DNA of 64,000 nt from Faecalicatena faecalis (lineage in GTDB: Bacteria > Bacillota > Clostridia > Lachnospirales > Lachnospiraceae), in assembly GCF_012524165.2 (NCBI RefSeq), contig NZ_JABACJ020000014.1:58190-122189 (forward strand), read 5' to 3'. Below, one piece after another: positions 16,600-24,029 of this stretch. Numbering within the stretch: position 1 is the first letter of the stretch; each line of letters begins with the position of its first letter. The translations under genes were made by a program, and so were the position numbers. The notes beneath the pieces are model-generated. The model had not been told where the DNA came from and made no database searches. It was given only the letters and a program-made list of their open reading frames with translations.

Positions 16600-18183
16600 A
16601 TGAAGAAAATAAACAGACTGATAAGCGGATACAATCATAATCCGGGAAGTATTTCACGCATTAAATACATTGTAATTCATTACGTAGGCGCATTGGGCGG
16701 CGCAAAGGAAAATTGCCAGTATTATGCTGGGGGAAACCGTAACGCCTCTGCGCATTATTTTGTAGGGTTTGACGGGGAAATATGGCAGAGCGTAGAGGAC
16801 GCTAATATAGCGTGGCACTGCGGGGCAAGCAGCTATAAGCATGGGGAGTGCAGAAACGCTAACAGTATCGGTATTGAGCTTTGCGTAAGAAAGAGAAATA
16901 CAGCCAGCATGGGGGCAACAGATAAAGACTGGTATTTTGAGGACGCAACGGTAGAGGCTGCGGCAGAACTGACACGATATTTAATGGATAAGTACAATGT
17001 GCCTGCGTCTCATGTTATCCGGCATTATGACGTTACGGGTAAGATTTGCCCGAACCCGTATGTATATAATACAACAGCACATACATGGGACGAGTTTAAG
17101 AAGAAAATCAGCGGAGCGGTAGCGCCTGCCATTAAAAAGCTGTACCGTGTGCGCAAGAGCTGGAAAGATGCAGCAAGCCAGCTGGGAGCGTTTGAAGAAC
17201 TGGAAAACGCAAAGAAAGCGTGCAAAGTTGGGTATACCGTCTACGATTGGAACGGCAAAGCGGTATATCCGAAAACGAGCGAAAGCAAGCCGGATACTGG
17301 GAACGTACAAGAAAAAGAAATATGGGACTTTTTCACGAAAAAAGGGTTAAATGCCTATGCGGTGGCTGGCTTAATGGGAAATCTGTTTGCGGAAAGTGGG
17401 CTTAATCCATGTAATTTACAGAATACCTATAATAATAAGCTGGGAATGGGAGACGAAGAGTATACAAAAGCTGTAGACGCTGGCAGTTACGGAAATTTTG
17501 TAAATGATAGTGCAGGCTATGGGCTGGCGCAGTGGACTTTTTACACCAGAAAGCAGGCACTTTTTGATTATGCGAAAGCTGCGGGCGTGTCTATTGGAAA
17601 CCTTGCTATGCAGCTTGCCTTTTTGTGGGAAGAATTGCAGGGGTACAAGTCTGTTATGGATACTCTGAAAAATGCAACGTCTGTACGTGCTGCGTCTGAT
17701 GCGGTGCTTACTGGGTACGAAAAGCCAGCAGACCAGAGCGAAAACGTAAAGAAACAGCGGGCAGGATATGGCGACGGATACTATAGAAAATACGCAGGGG
17801 GAGCGGTAGCGCCTGCCATTAAAAAGCTGTACCGTGTGCGCAAGAGCTGGAAAGATGCAACAAGCCAGCTGGGAGCGTTTGAAGAACTGGAAAACGCAAA
17901 GAACGCCTGCAAAGAGGGGTATACAGTCTATGACTGGGACGGAAAGGCGGTATACAGTAAGCAGACAACAAAGAAACTGCCGTATAAAGTGCAGATTGAC
18001 GTAGACGACCTTAGAATAAGAACGGGAGCGGGCACAGGTTACGCAGTAACGGGAGAATATACGGGCAGAGGTGTATTTACGATTGTGGAAGAAAAGGCAG
18101 GAAAGGGAAGTACGGCAGGCTGGGGAAAGCTGAAAAGCGGCGCTGGCTGGGTAAGTCTTGATTACTGCACAAAGCTGGTATAA
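16600..18183 (+). CDS. Modular endolysin: amidase, lysozyme-like domain and SH3
   Basis: 527 residues in five parts. Residues ~20-165 form an amidase_2 zinc domain (IVIHYVG with H27, then HVIRHYDVTGKICPNPY), which cuts the MurNAc-L-Ala bond. Residues ~174-224 are a 45-50-residue module. Residues ~235-400 are a phage tail lysozyme-like domain (LMGNLFAESGLNP, GYGLAQWTF). Residues ~403-453 repeat the first module. Residues ~460-527 are an SH3-type wall-binding domain. There is no signal peptide, so export depends on the holin. Two catalytic domains in one chain are less common than single-domain lysins. Confidence 0.9.
   Translation: MKKINRLISGYNHNPGSISRIKYIVIHYVGALGGAKENCQYYAGGNRNASAHYFVGFDGEIWQSVEDANIAWHCGASSYKHGECRNANSIGIELCVRKRNTASMGATDKDWYFEDATVEAAAELTRYLMDKYNVPASHVIRHYDVTGKICPNPYVYNTTAHTWDEFKKKISGAVAPAIKKLYRVRKSWKDAASQLGAFEELENAKKACKVGYTVYDWNGKAVYPKTSESKPDTGNVQEKEIWDFFTKKGLNAYAVAGLMGNLFAESGLNPCNLQNTYNNKLGMGDEEYTKAVDAGSYGNFVNDSAGYGLAQWTFYTRKQALFDYAKAAGVSIGNLAMQLAFLWEELQGYKSVMDTLKNATSVRAASDAVLTGYEKPADQSENVKKQRAGYGDGYYRKYAGGAVAPAIKKLYRVRKSWKDATSQLGAFEELENAKNACKEGYTVYDWDGKAVYSKQTTKKLPYKVQIDVDDLRIRTGAGTGYAVTGEYTGRGVFTIVEEKAGKGSTAGWGKLKSGAGWVSLDYCTKLV
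17113..17903 (+). repeat. Pair of 104-bp direct repeats inside the endolysin gene
   Basis: Copies at 17,113-17,216 and 17,800-17,903 differ at one base (the GCA/ACA codon in WKDA[A/T]SQ). They are 687 bp apart, an exact number of codons (229), so recombination between them would delete the lysozyme-like domain and one module in frame. Similarity continues more weakly beyond both ends. Confidence 0.9.
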
Positions 18184-18189
18184 GTGTTT

Positions 18190-18230
18190 GGGCGTGTCGG
18201 TTTATGTGCGGCACGCCCTTATTTTTTTAC
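18190..18230 (+). terminator. Strong intrinsic terminator after the endolysin
   Basis: GGGCGTGTCG (18,190-18,199) pairs with CGGCACGCCC (18,209-18,218), ten pairs with one G-U, a 9-base loop, then a run of T (TTATTTTTTT). It starts 6 bp after the endolysin stop and should end the late transcript. Confidence 0.9.
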
Positions 18231-18249
18231 ATATTTTCTTTGAAAAGCG

Positions 18250-18278
18250 TTGACAATATACCAAAGCTGGTATATAAT
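18250..18278 (+). promoter_or_regulatory. Consensus sigma-A promoter
   Basis: TTGACA at 18,250-18,255 and TATAAT at 18,273-18,278 are separated by exactly 17 bp, a perfect vegetative promoter. It faces right and drives the small membrane peptide, XRE and nucleotidyltransferase genes. The terminator just upstream isolates it from the late operon. Confidence 0.9.
18256..18275. promoter_or_regulatory. Operator-like palindrome in the promoter spacer
   Basis: ATATACC (18,256-18,262), six-base centre, then GGTATAT (18,269-18,275) is a perfect 7-bp inverted repeat that covers the spacer and runs into the -10 box. A repressor bound here would block the polymerase. The XRE protein encoded at 18,623 is the obvious candidate, giving autoregulation. 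Confidence 0.65.
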
Positions 18279-18340
18279 TAAAACATGGAAAGGAGAAAAG
18301 AACAAATAAACGCAAAGCGTTAGAAAGGAGAAACGGCGCA

Positions 18341-18460
18341 ATGGGTAAGAAAAAGAAACATAAGAAAAAGCCTATCAAGTGGCAAGATTTGGCAGTCAAT
18401 GCACTAATAGACTTAATCGTAGGAACGATACTTATTATAATAGATAAGCTATTAAATTGA
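18341..18460 (+). CDS. 39-residue basic membrane peptide
   Basis: The peptide has a Lys-rich start (MGKKKKHKKKPIKWQD) followed by one hydrophobic segment (VNALIDLIVGTILIIIDKLLN). A clear AGAAAGGAG lies 10 bases before the ATG and the ideal promoter is 63 bp upstream, so it is probably translated. A 12-codon leader ORF (18,285-18,323) precedes it. Possible roles are a small toxin, a holin-like or superinfection-exclusion peptide. No family recognised. Confidence 0.6.
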   Translation: MGKKKKHKKKPIKWQDLAVNALIDLIVGTILIIIDKLLN

Positions 18461-18466
18461 GTATCC

Positions 18467-18484
18467 GGTGGGCGAAAGCCCACC
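18467..18484 (+). other. Perfect GAAA-loop hairpin downstream of the small peptide gene
   Basis: GGTGGGC, GAAA, GCCCACC: seven perfect base pairs. It is not followed by a T run, so it is a poor terminator. The loop and GGGC-GAAA-GCCC core are identical to the hairpin after the DGR variable repeat. It may stabilise or process the transcript. Confidence 0.6.
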
Positions 18485-18527
18485 ACCTACTTAAAATATA
18501 TCATAAACCCAAAGCCGAGTAAAGAGC

Positions 18528-18626
18528 ATGATTTTGAAGTTAGGCATATTTTTAGTAGCCGTAGGGCTGGTAAAGCTACTGGTAGCGCTGGCAATGAGAG
18601 CGAAAGAGAAAAGAGGTAAAGAATGA
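18528..18626 (+). CDS. 32-residue single-pass membrane peptide
   Basis: It encodes MILKLGIFLVAVGLVKLLVA then a basic tail ending RAKEKRGKE. The stop overlaps the XRE start as ATGA (18,623-18,626), which argues it is really translated. The ribosome binding site is weak (GAGTAAAGAG). It probably sits in the membrane with the basic tail in the cytoplasm. Function unknown. Confidence 0.5.
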   Translation: MILKLGIFLVAVGLVKLLVALAMRAKEKRGKE

Positions 18627-18877
18627 TAGGCGAAAATATAAGAGCAGCAAGAAAGGCAGCAGGCGTTTCACAGAAAGAACTTGCGGAACGCCTGCAAGTA
18701 CATCAAAAGGATATTAGCCGCTGGGAGAACGGGGCGCACGTACCAACAGTAGAAATGCTGGTAAAAATTTGTAGAGAGCTTAACGCATCTGCTGACAAAA
18801 TTTTAGAATTGGGAGATTGTAGCAATGTACAGAAATGGAACGAAAGAAAATTTGATAGAGATATTGCAAACAATTAG
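18623..18877 (+). CDS. XRE-family transcriptional regulator
   Basis: 84 residues. A helix-turn-helix of the Cro/CI type spans about 5-58 (NIRAARKAAGVSQKELAERL, DISRWENGAHVP). There is no cleavage or ligand domain, so it is a short Cro-like or antitoxin-like repressor. The last 53 bp overlap the nucleotidyltransferase gene in another frame, linking their expression. Its likely target is the palindromic promoter at 18,250-18,278. Confidence 0.9.
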   Translation: MIGENIRAARKAAGVSQKELAERLQVHQKDISRWENGAHVPTVEMLVKICRELNASADKILELGDCSNVQKWNERKFDRDIANN

Positions 18878-19232
18878 AGACAGAGTAATAGTTACTGGAA
18901 GTTACGCATATGGAACACAAACAGAATATAGCGATATTGATTTATACGTGAAAGAAAAGCCAGAGGAATTAGTGGATTGCGAGGCAGAATATGTAGAGGA
19001 TACTTATGTAAGAGAATTGATAAGATATTTTGAAAGCATGGGGTACAAATGGAGCAGTTGCATGATAGAAAGTTTTGAAGTGGACGACACTTATATACCG
19101 CTGGAATTTTCGGCACTTTACAGCATAGAGGGGCAAACATACGAAATAGAAATACTGGGAGTAAAGATGCAAGCGGCAAAAAGCACGCACACAAGCGAAA
19201 AATATTTGAATGGACAAAAAAGAAACAGGTAA
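18825..19232 (+). CDS. MNT/pol beta-type nucleotidyltransferase
   Basis: 135 residues. The core motif TGSYAYGTQTEYSDIDLYV (about residues 24-42) is the GSxAxG...SDIDL signature of minimal nucleotidyltransferases. A possible third acidic residue is in the VDDTYIPLEF stretch. GGGAG lies about 9 bases before the ATG. The pair with an overlapping XRE gene recalls nucleotidyltransferase toxin-antitoxin or phage-exclusion modules. No HEPN partner is present, so an RNA- or protein-modifying role is a guess. Confidence 0.8.
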   Translation: MYRNGTKENLIEILQTIRDRVIVTGSYAYGTQTEYSDIDLYVKEKPEELVDCEAEYVEDTYVRELIRYFESMGYKWSSCMIESFEVDDTYIPLEFSALYSIEGQTYEIEILGVKMQAAKSTHTSEKYLNGQKRNR

Positions 19233-19248
19233 GAGAAAGGGGTTTACT

Positions 19249-19942
19249 ATGGCAAAGAAACAAATTATTTTATTGGGAGTAGCCGCATTATTTGCAGTAA
19301 GTGGAGTAGTTGCGCTGCCGTCCGGGAATGTCACGGGCGGGGTAGGCTGTCTGGTAATTGCCGCAGTATGCGCATTTGCGGGAGCGAAAGGAAAAGCAGG
19401 GCAGCAGGCAGATAAAAAAACAGTGTCACACGTTGCGCCTGCATCTGCAAATGAGCGGATAGCAGAGACGATACGCACAAAATTAGTGGGTGTTACTTAT
19501 GACAATGAGGACGGAGAAAACAGACAAGACATTTTAAGCAGCATGACGGGAGACGAAGAGGTAGAGGTAGAAAAATATATCTTTAATGGAGAGCCTGCCG
19601 CATATGTGAAATGTGGTAATAAGGTGCTGGGAAACCTTGCAGCAGAGCTGGCAAAGGATTTGGCAGAAAAATACCCAGATGCCCGGTACACCGCAGAAAT
19701 ACTGGAAATTTCTGGGGGGGGGGGTACATACGTTCGGGTGCAATATTGAGTTAGATGTTATTGTAGAAGAACGACAAAAAGAACAGCAGCCAGCAGGAGA
19801 AACAATAGTATACGTAGACCAAAGCAGCAAGAAGTACCATAGTAAGCCTACTTGCTCTGGCATGAAAAATGCAAAGGGCATACCACTAAGCCAAGCGAAA
19901 AAGAAATATACAGCTTGTAAGAAATGCTGCAAATGGGGATAA
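19249..19942 (+). pseudogene. HIRAN-domain membrane protein split by a G11 run
   Basis: The start at 19,249 has AAAGGGG 6 bases upstream; an ATG at 19,210 is less likely. The parts are two membrane segments (about 1-50), a HIRAN-like domain (TKLVGVTYDNEDGENRQDIL ... KVLGNLAAELAKDLAEKY) and then, in the frame entered by removing one G, a YVDQSSKKYHSKPTCSGM...YTACKKCCKW metal-binding-type tail ending at 19,942. As written, the 11 G at 19,714-19,724 end translation at 19,747-19,749. Ten G would restore one protein of about 230 residues. This could be phase variation, a true mutation or a sequencing error. Confidence 0.75.
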
Positions 19943-19948
19943 GAGCGT

Positions 19949-19984
19949 AAGCCGCAGACTTGTAAAAGAGTTTGCGGCTTTTCG
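19949..19984 (+). terminator. Hairpin after the HIRAN gene
   Basis: AAGCCGCA (19,949-19,956) pairs perfectly with TGCGGCTT (19,973-19,980), followed by only a short T run. It begins 6 bp after the stop at 19,942. It is a plausible but weak terminator that separates the HIRAN gene from the transposase. Confidence 0.6.
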
Positions 19985-20015
19985 TCGTATATAGAACAAA
20001 AGAGAGGTAGAGAAA

Positions 20016-21068
20016 ATGGCAAAGGGCTTTAAGCATCTGACAAAGGCGGATAGGATAAAAATAGAGGCGTTATTAAAGGCAGGACACAGCATAAAGGAAA
20101 TTGCAGACCTACTGCACGTACACCGCAGCACGATATACAGAGAAGTAAAGCGGGGGATATTTACGGCGCTCAATTCAGACCTTACGACAGAGGAACGCTA
20201 TAGCCCAGATATTGCCGACGATAAGTATAGAGAAAATTTGAAAAGTAAGGGCGGGGTACTTAAAATAGGGAATGACATAAAACTTGCGAATTACATAGAG
20301 GACAAAATAATAAATGAAGATTATAGCCCAGCAGCGGTACTGGGAGAAATTAAGGCGCAGGGAAAAGAGGGGGAATTTAAAACAACGATATGCGTAACCA
20401 CTCTTTACAGCTATATTGATAAGGGGATATTTTTAAGGCTGACAAATAAAAATCTGCCAGTGAAGAAAAATAAAAAGCGGAAATATAACAAAGTGGATAA
20501 GCAACAGACCAGAGCGGCAGCAGGCACAAGCATTGAAAAGCGCCCGGACGAGGTGGAAGAGCGTAAGGAGTTTGGACATTGGGAAATGGACAGCGTAATA
20601 GGTAAACGTGGAAAATCAAAAAATAGTCTGCTTGTACTGACGGAAAGAAAGACCAGAGCGGAAATTATTTTTAAGCTGCCAGAACACACGGCAGCAGAGG
20701 TAGTAAGCGCAGTAGACAGATTAGAGAGAAAATGGGGAGAACTATTTAAGCAAGTATTTAAGACGATAACAGTAGACAACGGCAGCGAGTTTGCATATTG
20801 CGAGGAATTGGAGCGCTCTATATTGAAAGAGGGCGAACAACGGACAAAGCTATATTATTGCCACCCGTATAGCAGTTGGGAACGTGGGACAAATGAGGTT
20901 ACAAATAAACTGGTGCGCCGGAAGATACCAAAAGGGGAAAACTTTGACAGCAAGACTGACGAAGAGATACAGAATATAGAAAACTGGATAAACAACTATC
21001 CACGCCGGATACATAAATATAGGACAGCAGGGGAATTATTCACGGAAGAGGTAAGAAAAATAGGATAG
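20016..21068 (+). CDS. IS30-family transposase
   Basis: 350 residues. The N-terminal helix-turn-helix (HLTKADRIKIEALLKAGHSIKEIADLLHVHRSTIYREVKRG) is typical of IS30. The DDE catalytic triad reads D192 (WEMDSV), D254 (VDNGSEF) and E294 (ERGTNEV). The reading frame is complete, so it should be active. The 73 bp upstream hold no sequence that matches the inverted complement of the downstream flank, so a standard compact IS30 copy is not seen. Its base and codon habits match the phage genes. It may be the phage's own recombinase or a captured IS gene. Confidence 0.9.
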   Translation: MAKGFKHLTKADRIKIEALLKAGHSIKEIADLLHVHRSTIYREVKRGIFTALNSDLTTEERYSPDIADDKYRENLKSKGGVLKIGNDIKLANYIEDKIINEDYSPAAVLGEIKAQGKEGEFKTTICVTTLYSYIDKGIFLRLTNKNLPVKKNKKRKYNKVDKQQTRAAAGTSIEKRPDEVEERKEFGHWEMDSVIGKRGKSKNSLLVLTERKTRAEIIFKLPEHTAAEVVSAVDRLERKWGELFKQVFKTITVDNGSEFAYCEELERSILKEGEQRTKLYYCHPYSSWERGTNEVTNKLVRRKIPKGENFDSKTDEEIQNIENWINNYPRRIHKYRTAGELFTEEVRKIG

Positions 21069-21140
21069 AAAAAAATTTAAAAAAGTGTCGCATTTAATAT
21101 TGACATTTTTAAGAAATCAATACTTTATGAGAAATAACGG
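21069..21140 (+). other. AT-rich right end after the transposase (possible element boundary)
   Basis: A gene-free stretch with an A/T-rich start and GTGTCGCATTTAATATTGACA at about 21,085-21,105. IS30-type ends lie close behind the transposase gene, so the terminal repeat and the phage-chromosome junction should be in here. TTGACA at 21,100-21,105 has no good -10 at the right distance. The boundary cannot be fixed without the left end. Confidence 0.4.
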
Positions 21141-21169
21141 TTGTATGGGAAGGGAAGAGTCGTTATAAT
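21141..21169 (+). promoter_or_regulatory. Promoter for the secDF region
   Basis: TTGTAT (21,141-21,146), a 17-bp spacer and TATAAT (21,164-21,169). The -10 is perfect and the -35 matches four of six. It reads toward the leader hairpin and the small membrane protein and secDF genes. Confidence 0.65.
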
Positions 21170-21183
21170 AATTCTATACTTTA

Positions 21184-21230
21184 AACTCATCAGGAAAGCA
21201 GCGAAGCGGATTTAGAATATCCGCTTTGAC
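21184..21230 (+). ncRNA. Structured 5' leader element, copy A
   Basis: A hairpin with AAGCGGAT (21,204-21,211), a 7-base loop and ATCCGCTT (21,219-21,226), preceded by an AGGAAAGC-AGCG segment. A copy with 27 of 34 identical bases from AGGA to the stem end is found at 61,671-61,717, with one A-U pair replaced by G-C and equal loop length. Both copies lie just after a promoter-like -10 and before a gene for an exported or membrane protein. I do not recognise it as a known riboswitch. Confidence 0.5.
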
Positions 21231-21262
21231 GTTTTGAAGCCGGGAAGAAAGGAGGGAGCATT

Positions 21263-21700
21263 ATGAAGCGTAAGTGTTTTAAACTGTCAGCATGTCTATT
21301 ACTGGCTCTCATCAAGCTCCTTTGTTCGTTCGGCACTGGCCGGGAGAAGCTTTTATCTGCATACGATCAGGCACCTATCCACGCCTGTGGAGACACTGTG
21401 GAGAACCAAAGCCTGGATTCTTCCGCCCGGCACATTGCAGGGATTCCAGATAGTGCCCTGTCTCCAGAGTCAGGGGACACAGCGTTGATAAAAACAGGCA
21501 GTCTTAAGGAGGAGTCCGCAGAGTCTGTTGTATTTTTGCTCGGTATTTTTGTGGTTGTTGAAATCTTCCATTTTCTTTTGGACGGCAGGCCATGGGCCGC
21601 TGTCTGTTCTATCTGCATGCGATTCGTGGAACGTACCATGCGTCAGATTCAGATTCTCCAATTATTCGATGGAAAAAGGAAAGGGTTCTCTCATTCTTAG
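21263..21700 (+). CDS. Small exported/membrane protein of unknown function
   Basis: 145 residues with a signal-like N-terminus (KCFKLSACLLLALIKLLCSFG), a polar middle and one membrane segment (VVFLLGIFVVVEIFHFLL). A strong ribosome binding site (AAAGGAGGGAG) supports translation. It lies 30 bp before secDF and after the promoter and leader, so it may be co-transcribed. Family not recognised. Confidence 0.6.
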   Translation: MKRKCFKLSACLLLALIKLLCSFGTGREKLLSAYDQAPIHACGDTVENQSLDSSARHIAGIPDSALSPESGDTALIKTGSLKEESAESVVFLLGIFVVVEIFHFLLDGRPWAAVCSICMRFVERTMRQIQILQLFDGKRKGFSHS

Positions 21701-21730
21701 CAAAGTAATCATAGAAGAGGAGGACTCATT

Positions 21731-23884
21731 TTGAAAGTAAATAAAAGAAATATATGGATTGTGCTGTGTGTGATAGCAGTATTTCTTTATGCTGCCATTT
21801 TTGGACTGGGCAGCGGCTTGAAGGGAGCCATGGATATGCGGTTCGGAATCGATATCCGCGGCGGAGTAGAGGCAGTTTTTGAGCCGGATGGGGTGAAAGG
21901 TACGCCCTCGGCGCAGGATATGGAGTCGGCCAGGATTGTCATTGAGAACAGGCTGGATGCACAGAATATCCTGGACCGTGAGGTGACGGTCGACAAGGAT
22001 CATGGAGATATCATCGTCAGATTTCCATGGAAATCCGATGAAAAGGAGTTTAACCCGGAGGCAGCAATCGCGGAACTTGGTGAGACGGCCAGACTGACCT
22101 TTCAAGATGCCAAGGGAAAGGTTCTCGTAGAAGGGCAGCATATCAAGGACAGCCAGGTCGTACGGAACAAACAGACCAATGCCTATGAGGTTTCTCTTGA
22201 GTTCGATAAAACCGGGGCAAAAGAATTTTATGAGGCAACGAAAGAACTGACCGGGCAGCCCATGGGAATCTATATGGATGATGAGCAGATTTCTAATCCC
22301 GTCGTACAGGGGCCCATTCAGGGGGGCGAGGCGGTCATCAATGGGATGAAGTCTCAGGAGGATGCAAAGGCACTCTCAGACAAGATCAATGCCGGGGCGC
22401 TGCCGTTTTCTTTAAAGACAACAAATTATAATACAATCAGCCCGACACTGGGGAGTGGGGCGCTAAAGGCTATGGTCATGGCAGCAGGAACCGCATTTGC
22501 CCTGGTGTGCCTTTTTATGATTTTTTACTACCGTCTGCCGGGATTTATTGCCTGTCTGGCTCTGATTTTCCAGATGAGCCTGCAAGTGCTGGCTTTGTCA
22601 GTTCCACAGTACACCTTGACTCTTCCCGGAATTGCAGGTCTGATCCTGTCGCTGGGGATGGCCGTGGATGCGAATGTCATCATCAGTGAACGGATAGGAG
22701 AAGAGCTGCAGCACGGGACCAGCCTGAAATCTGCGGTGAGGCGGGGATACAAAAATGCCTTTTCCTCTGTGCTGGACGGGAATATAACGACAGCGGCAGT
22801 TGCAGTGATTTTGATGATTTTTGGTTCGGGAACGATGTTAAGCTTTGGATATACTCTTCTGACAGGTGTTCTGATCAACCTTTTAGCAGGGGTATGGCTG
22901 TCAAGAGTGATGCTGAGTTCCATCATTCTCTATCCAAGATTCCAGAATCCGAAGTTGTTCTATGTGAAAAAAGTCCGTAAGACCATCGACTTCCTCGGGA
23001 AAAGAAAAATCATCTTTCTCTTTACCGCTGTGGTCCTGACAACTGGTACCATCATAAGCGCCGTGCGCGGCGTGACTCTGGATACCCAGTTTACCGGAGG
23101 GGTCATCTTAAAATATACTTGTGAGGGCTCTCCAGATACAGAAAAGACTGCCGCCGCTGTGGAACGGGCCATACGAAGGCCGGTAAGTGCCCAGGCAGGA
23201 GAGGATTTTGTATCCGGTCAGAAAAAGTTGGTTCTGAATCTGGGCGGCAATCAGGGGATGACGCCGAAAGAACAGGAGAAGGTACTGAAAACAATCCGGG
23301 CAACGGATGCAAAACAGAATTACCAATCTTCCGAGTCCTATGCAGTGGAACCTTATATCGGGGCAAGGGCATTGAAGAATTCAGCTCTGGCGATTGTACT
23401 GGCGGCTTTATTTATCGTCGTTTATATCAAGTTCCGCTTTTCCGCCTTGTCGGGCCTGTCAGCGGGCGTTTCTGGAGTAATTGCGCTGATTCATGACGTA
23501 TTTATTGTATTTCTCGTATTCGGAGTATGCAAGATTCCGCTGAATGATGCATTCGTGTCAGTTACCCTGACGATCATTGGCTACTCGATCAATGATACTA
23601 TCGTCTTATATGACAGAATCAGGGAACATATGAGAGAACATTCGAAGGAAGGAATCGTGCCGCTGGTGAACATAAGTATCACAGAGACTCTCGGAAGGTC
23701 CATTAATACCGCATTCACGACGGTGTTGTGCGTTGCCATCGTACTGATTTTTGCAGTGGTCTATAACATAGAGTCCATCAAAATATTTGCACTTCCTATG
23801 CTGGTCGGAATGATCAGCGGCTGTTATTCCTCCATTTGTATCGCAAGTGCTGTATGGGTGACCTGGAAAAATAGGAAAAAATAG
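21731..23884 (+). CDS. secDF: Fused SecD-SecF protein translocase subunit
   Basis: 717 residues from a TTG with AGGAGG 7 bases upstream. The SecD half (1 to ~400) has FGIDIRGGVEAVF and RIVIENRLDAQNIL, and six membrane segments with LSLGMAVDANVIISERIGEEL. The SecF half (~420-717) has LDTQFTGGVILKY and SVTLTIIGYSINDTIVLYDRIRE. Together they give a 12-span protein that uses the proton gradient to pull proteins out of the SecYEG channel. Fusion of SecD and SecF is common in Firmicutes. Confidence 0.95.
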   Translation: MKVNKRNIWIVLCVIAVFLYAAIFGLGSGLKGAMDMRFGIDIRGGVEAVFEPDGVKGTPSAQDMESARIVIENRLDAQNILDREVTVDKDHGDIIVRFPWKSDEKEFNPEAAIAELGETARLTFQDAKGKVLVEGQHIKDSQVVRNKQTNAYEVSLEFDKTGAKEFYEATKELTGQPMGIYMDDEQISNPVVQGPIQGGEAVINGMKSQEDAKALSDKINAGALPFSLKTTNYNTISPTLGSGALKAMVMAAGTAFALVCLFMIFYYRLPGFIACLALIFQMSLQVLALSVPQYTLTLPGIAGLILSLGMAVDANVIISERIGEELQHGTSLKSAVRRGYKNAFSSVLDGNITTAAVAVILMIFGSGTMLSFGYTLLTGVLINLLAGVWLSRVMLSSIILYPRFQNPKLFYVKKVRKTIDFLGKRKIIFLFTAVVLTTGTIISAVRGVTLDTQFTGGVILKYTCEGSPDTEKTAAAVERAIRRPVSAQAGEDFVSGQKKLVLNLGGNQGMTPKEQEKVLKTIRATDAKQNYQSSESYAVEPYIGARALKNSALAIVLAALFIVVYIKFRFSALSGLSAGVSGVIALIHDVFIVFLVFGVCKIPLNDAFVSVTLTIIGYSINDTIVLYDRIREHMREHSKEGIVPLVNISITETLGRSINTAFTTVLCVAIVLIFAVVYNIESIKIFALPMLVGMISGCYSSICIASAVWVTWKNRKK

Positions 23885-23930
23885 AATGCCCTTAGGTTCC
23901 TTAAATTTTCTTAAAGAAAAATTCCTTATG

Positions 23931-23959
23931 TTGCGAAAATTGTTGAAAAATGATATTAT
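23931..23959 (+). promoter_or_regulatory. Promoter for the LCP/polysaccharide operon
   Basis: TTGCGA (23,931-23,936), 17-bp spacer, TATTAT (23,954-23,959), about 70 bp before the LCP gene in the gap after secDF. A short inverted repeat (TTTTCTTAAAGAAAA) just upstream may be regulatory or a terminator remnant. Confidence 0.55.
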
Positions 23960-24029
23960 GTCTTGGTATGTATACAATGACAGCAATGATACGAATTGAT
24001 AGAATAAAGAAATGGAAGGGGCAGAACCA

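Larger units (their letters stand above)
1..21110 (+). mobile_element. Right (late) portion of a siphovirus prophage
   Basis: Genes run in the canonical head-tail-lysis order of HK97-like siphoviruses, all on the + strand with tight spacing and shared codon habits (many GCA, CAG, GAC and AGC codons). The left end, including terminase, most of portal, replication and any integrase, lies outside the window. The right boundary is not exact: phage-like genes stop with the transposase ending at 21,068, and the sequence becomes host-like by about 21,140, where a promoter and leader precede chromosomal genes. No att core repeat can be shown because the left junction is not visible. Confidence 0.88.

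Noticed and set aside
21100..21128. TTGACA at 21,100 as the -35 of an outward promoter from the transposable end
   Set aside because: No acceptable -10 at 16-18 bp; the nearest AT-rich hexamers (TACTTT, CTTTAT) are poor.
21069..21262. tRNA gene as phage attachment site
   Set aside because: No cloverleaf or anticodon arm could be made out; only a promoter and a single hairpin leader are visible.
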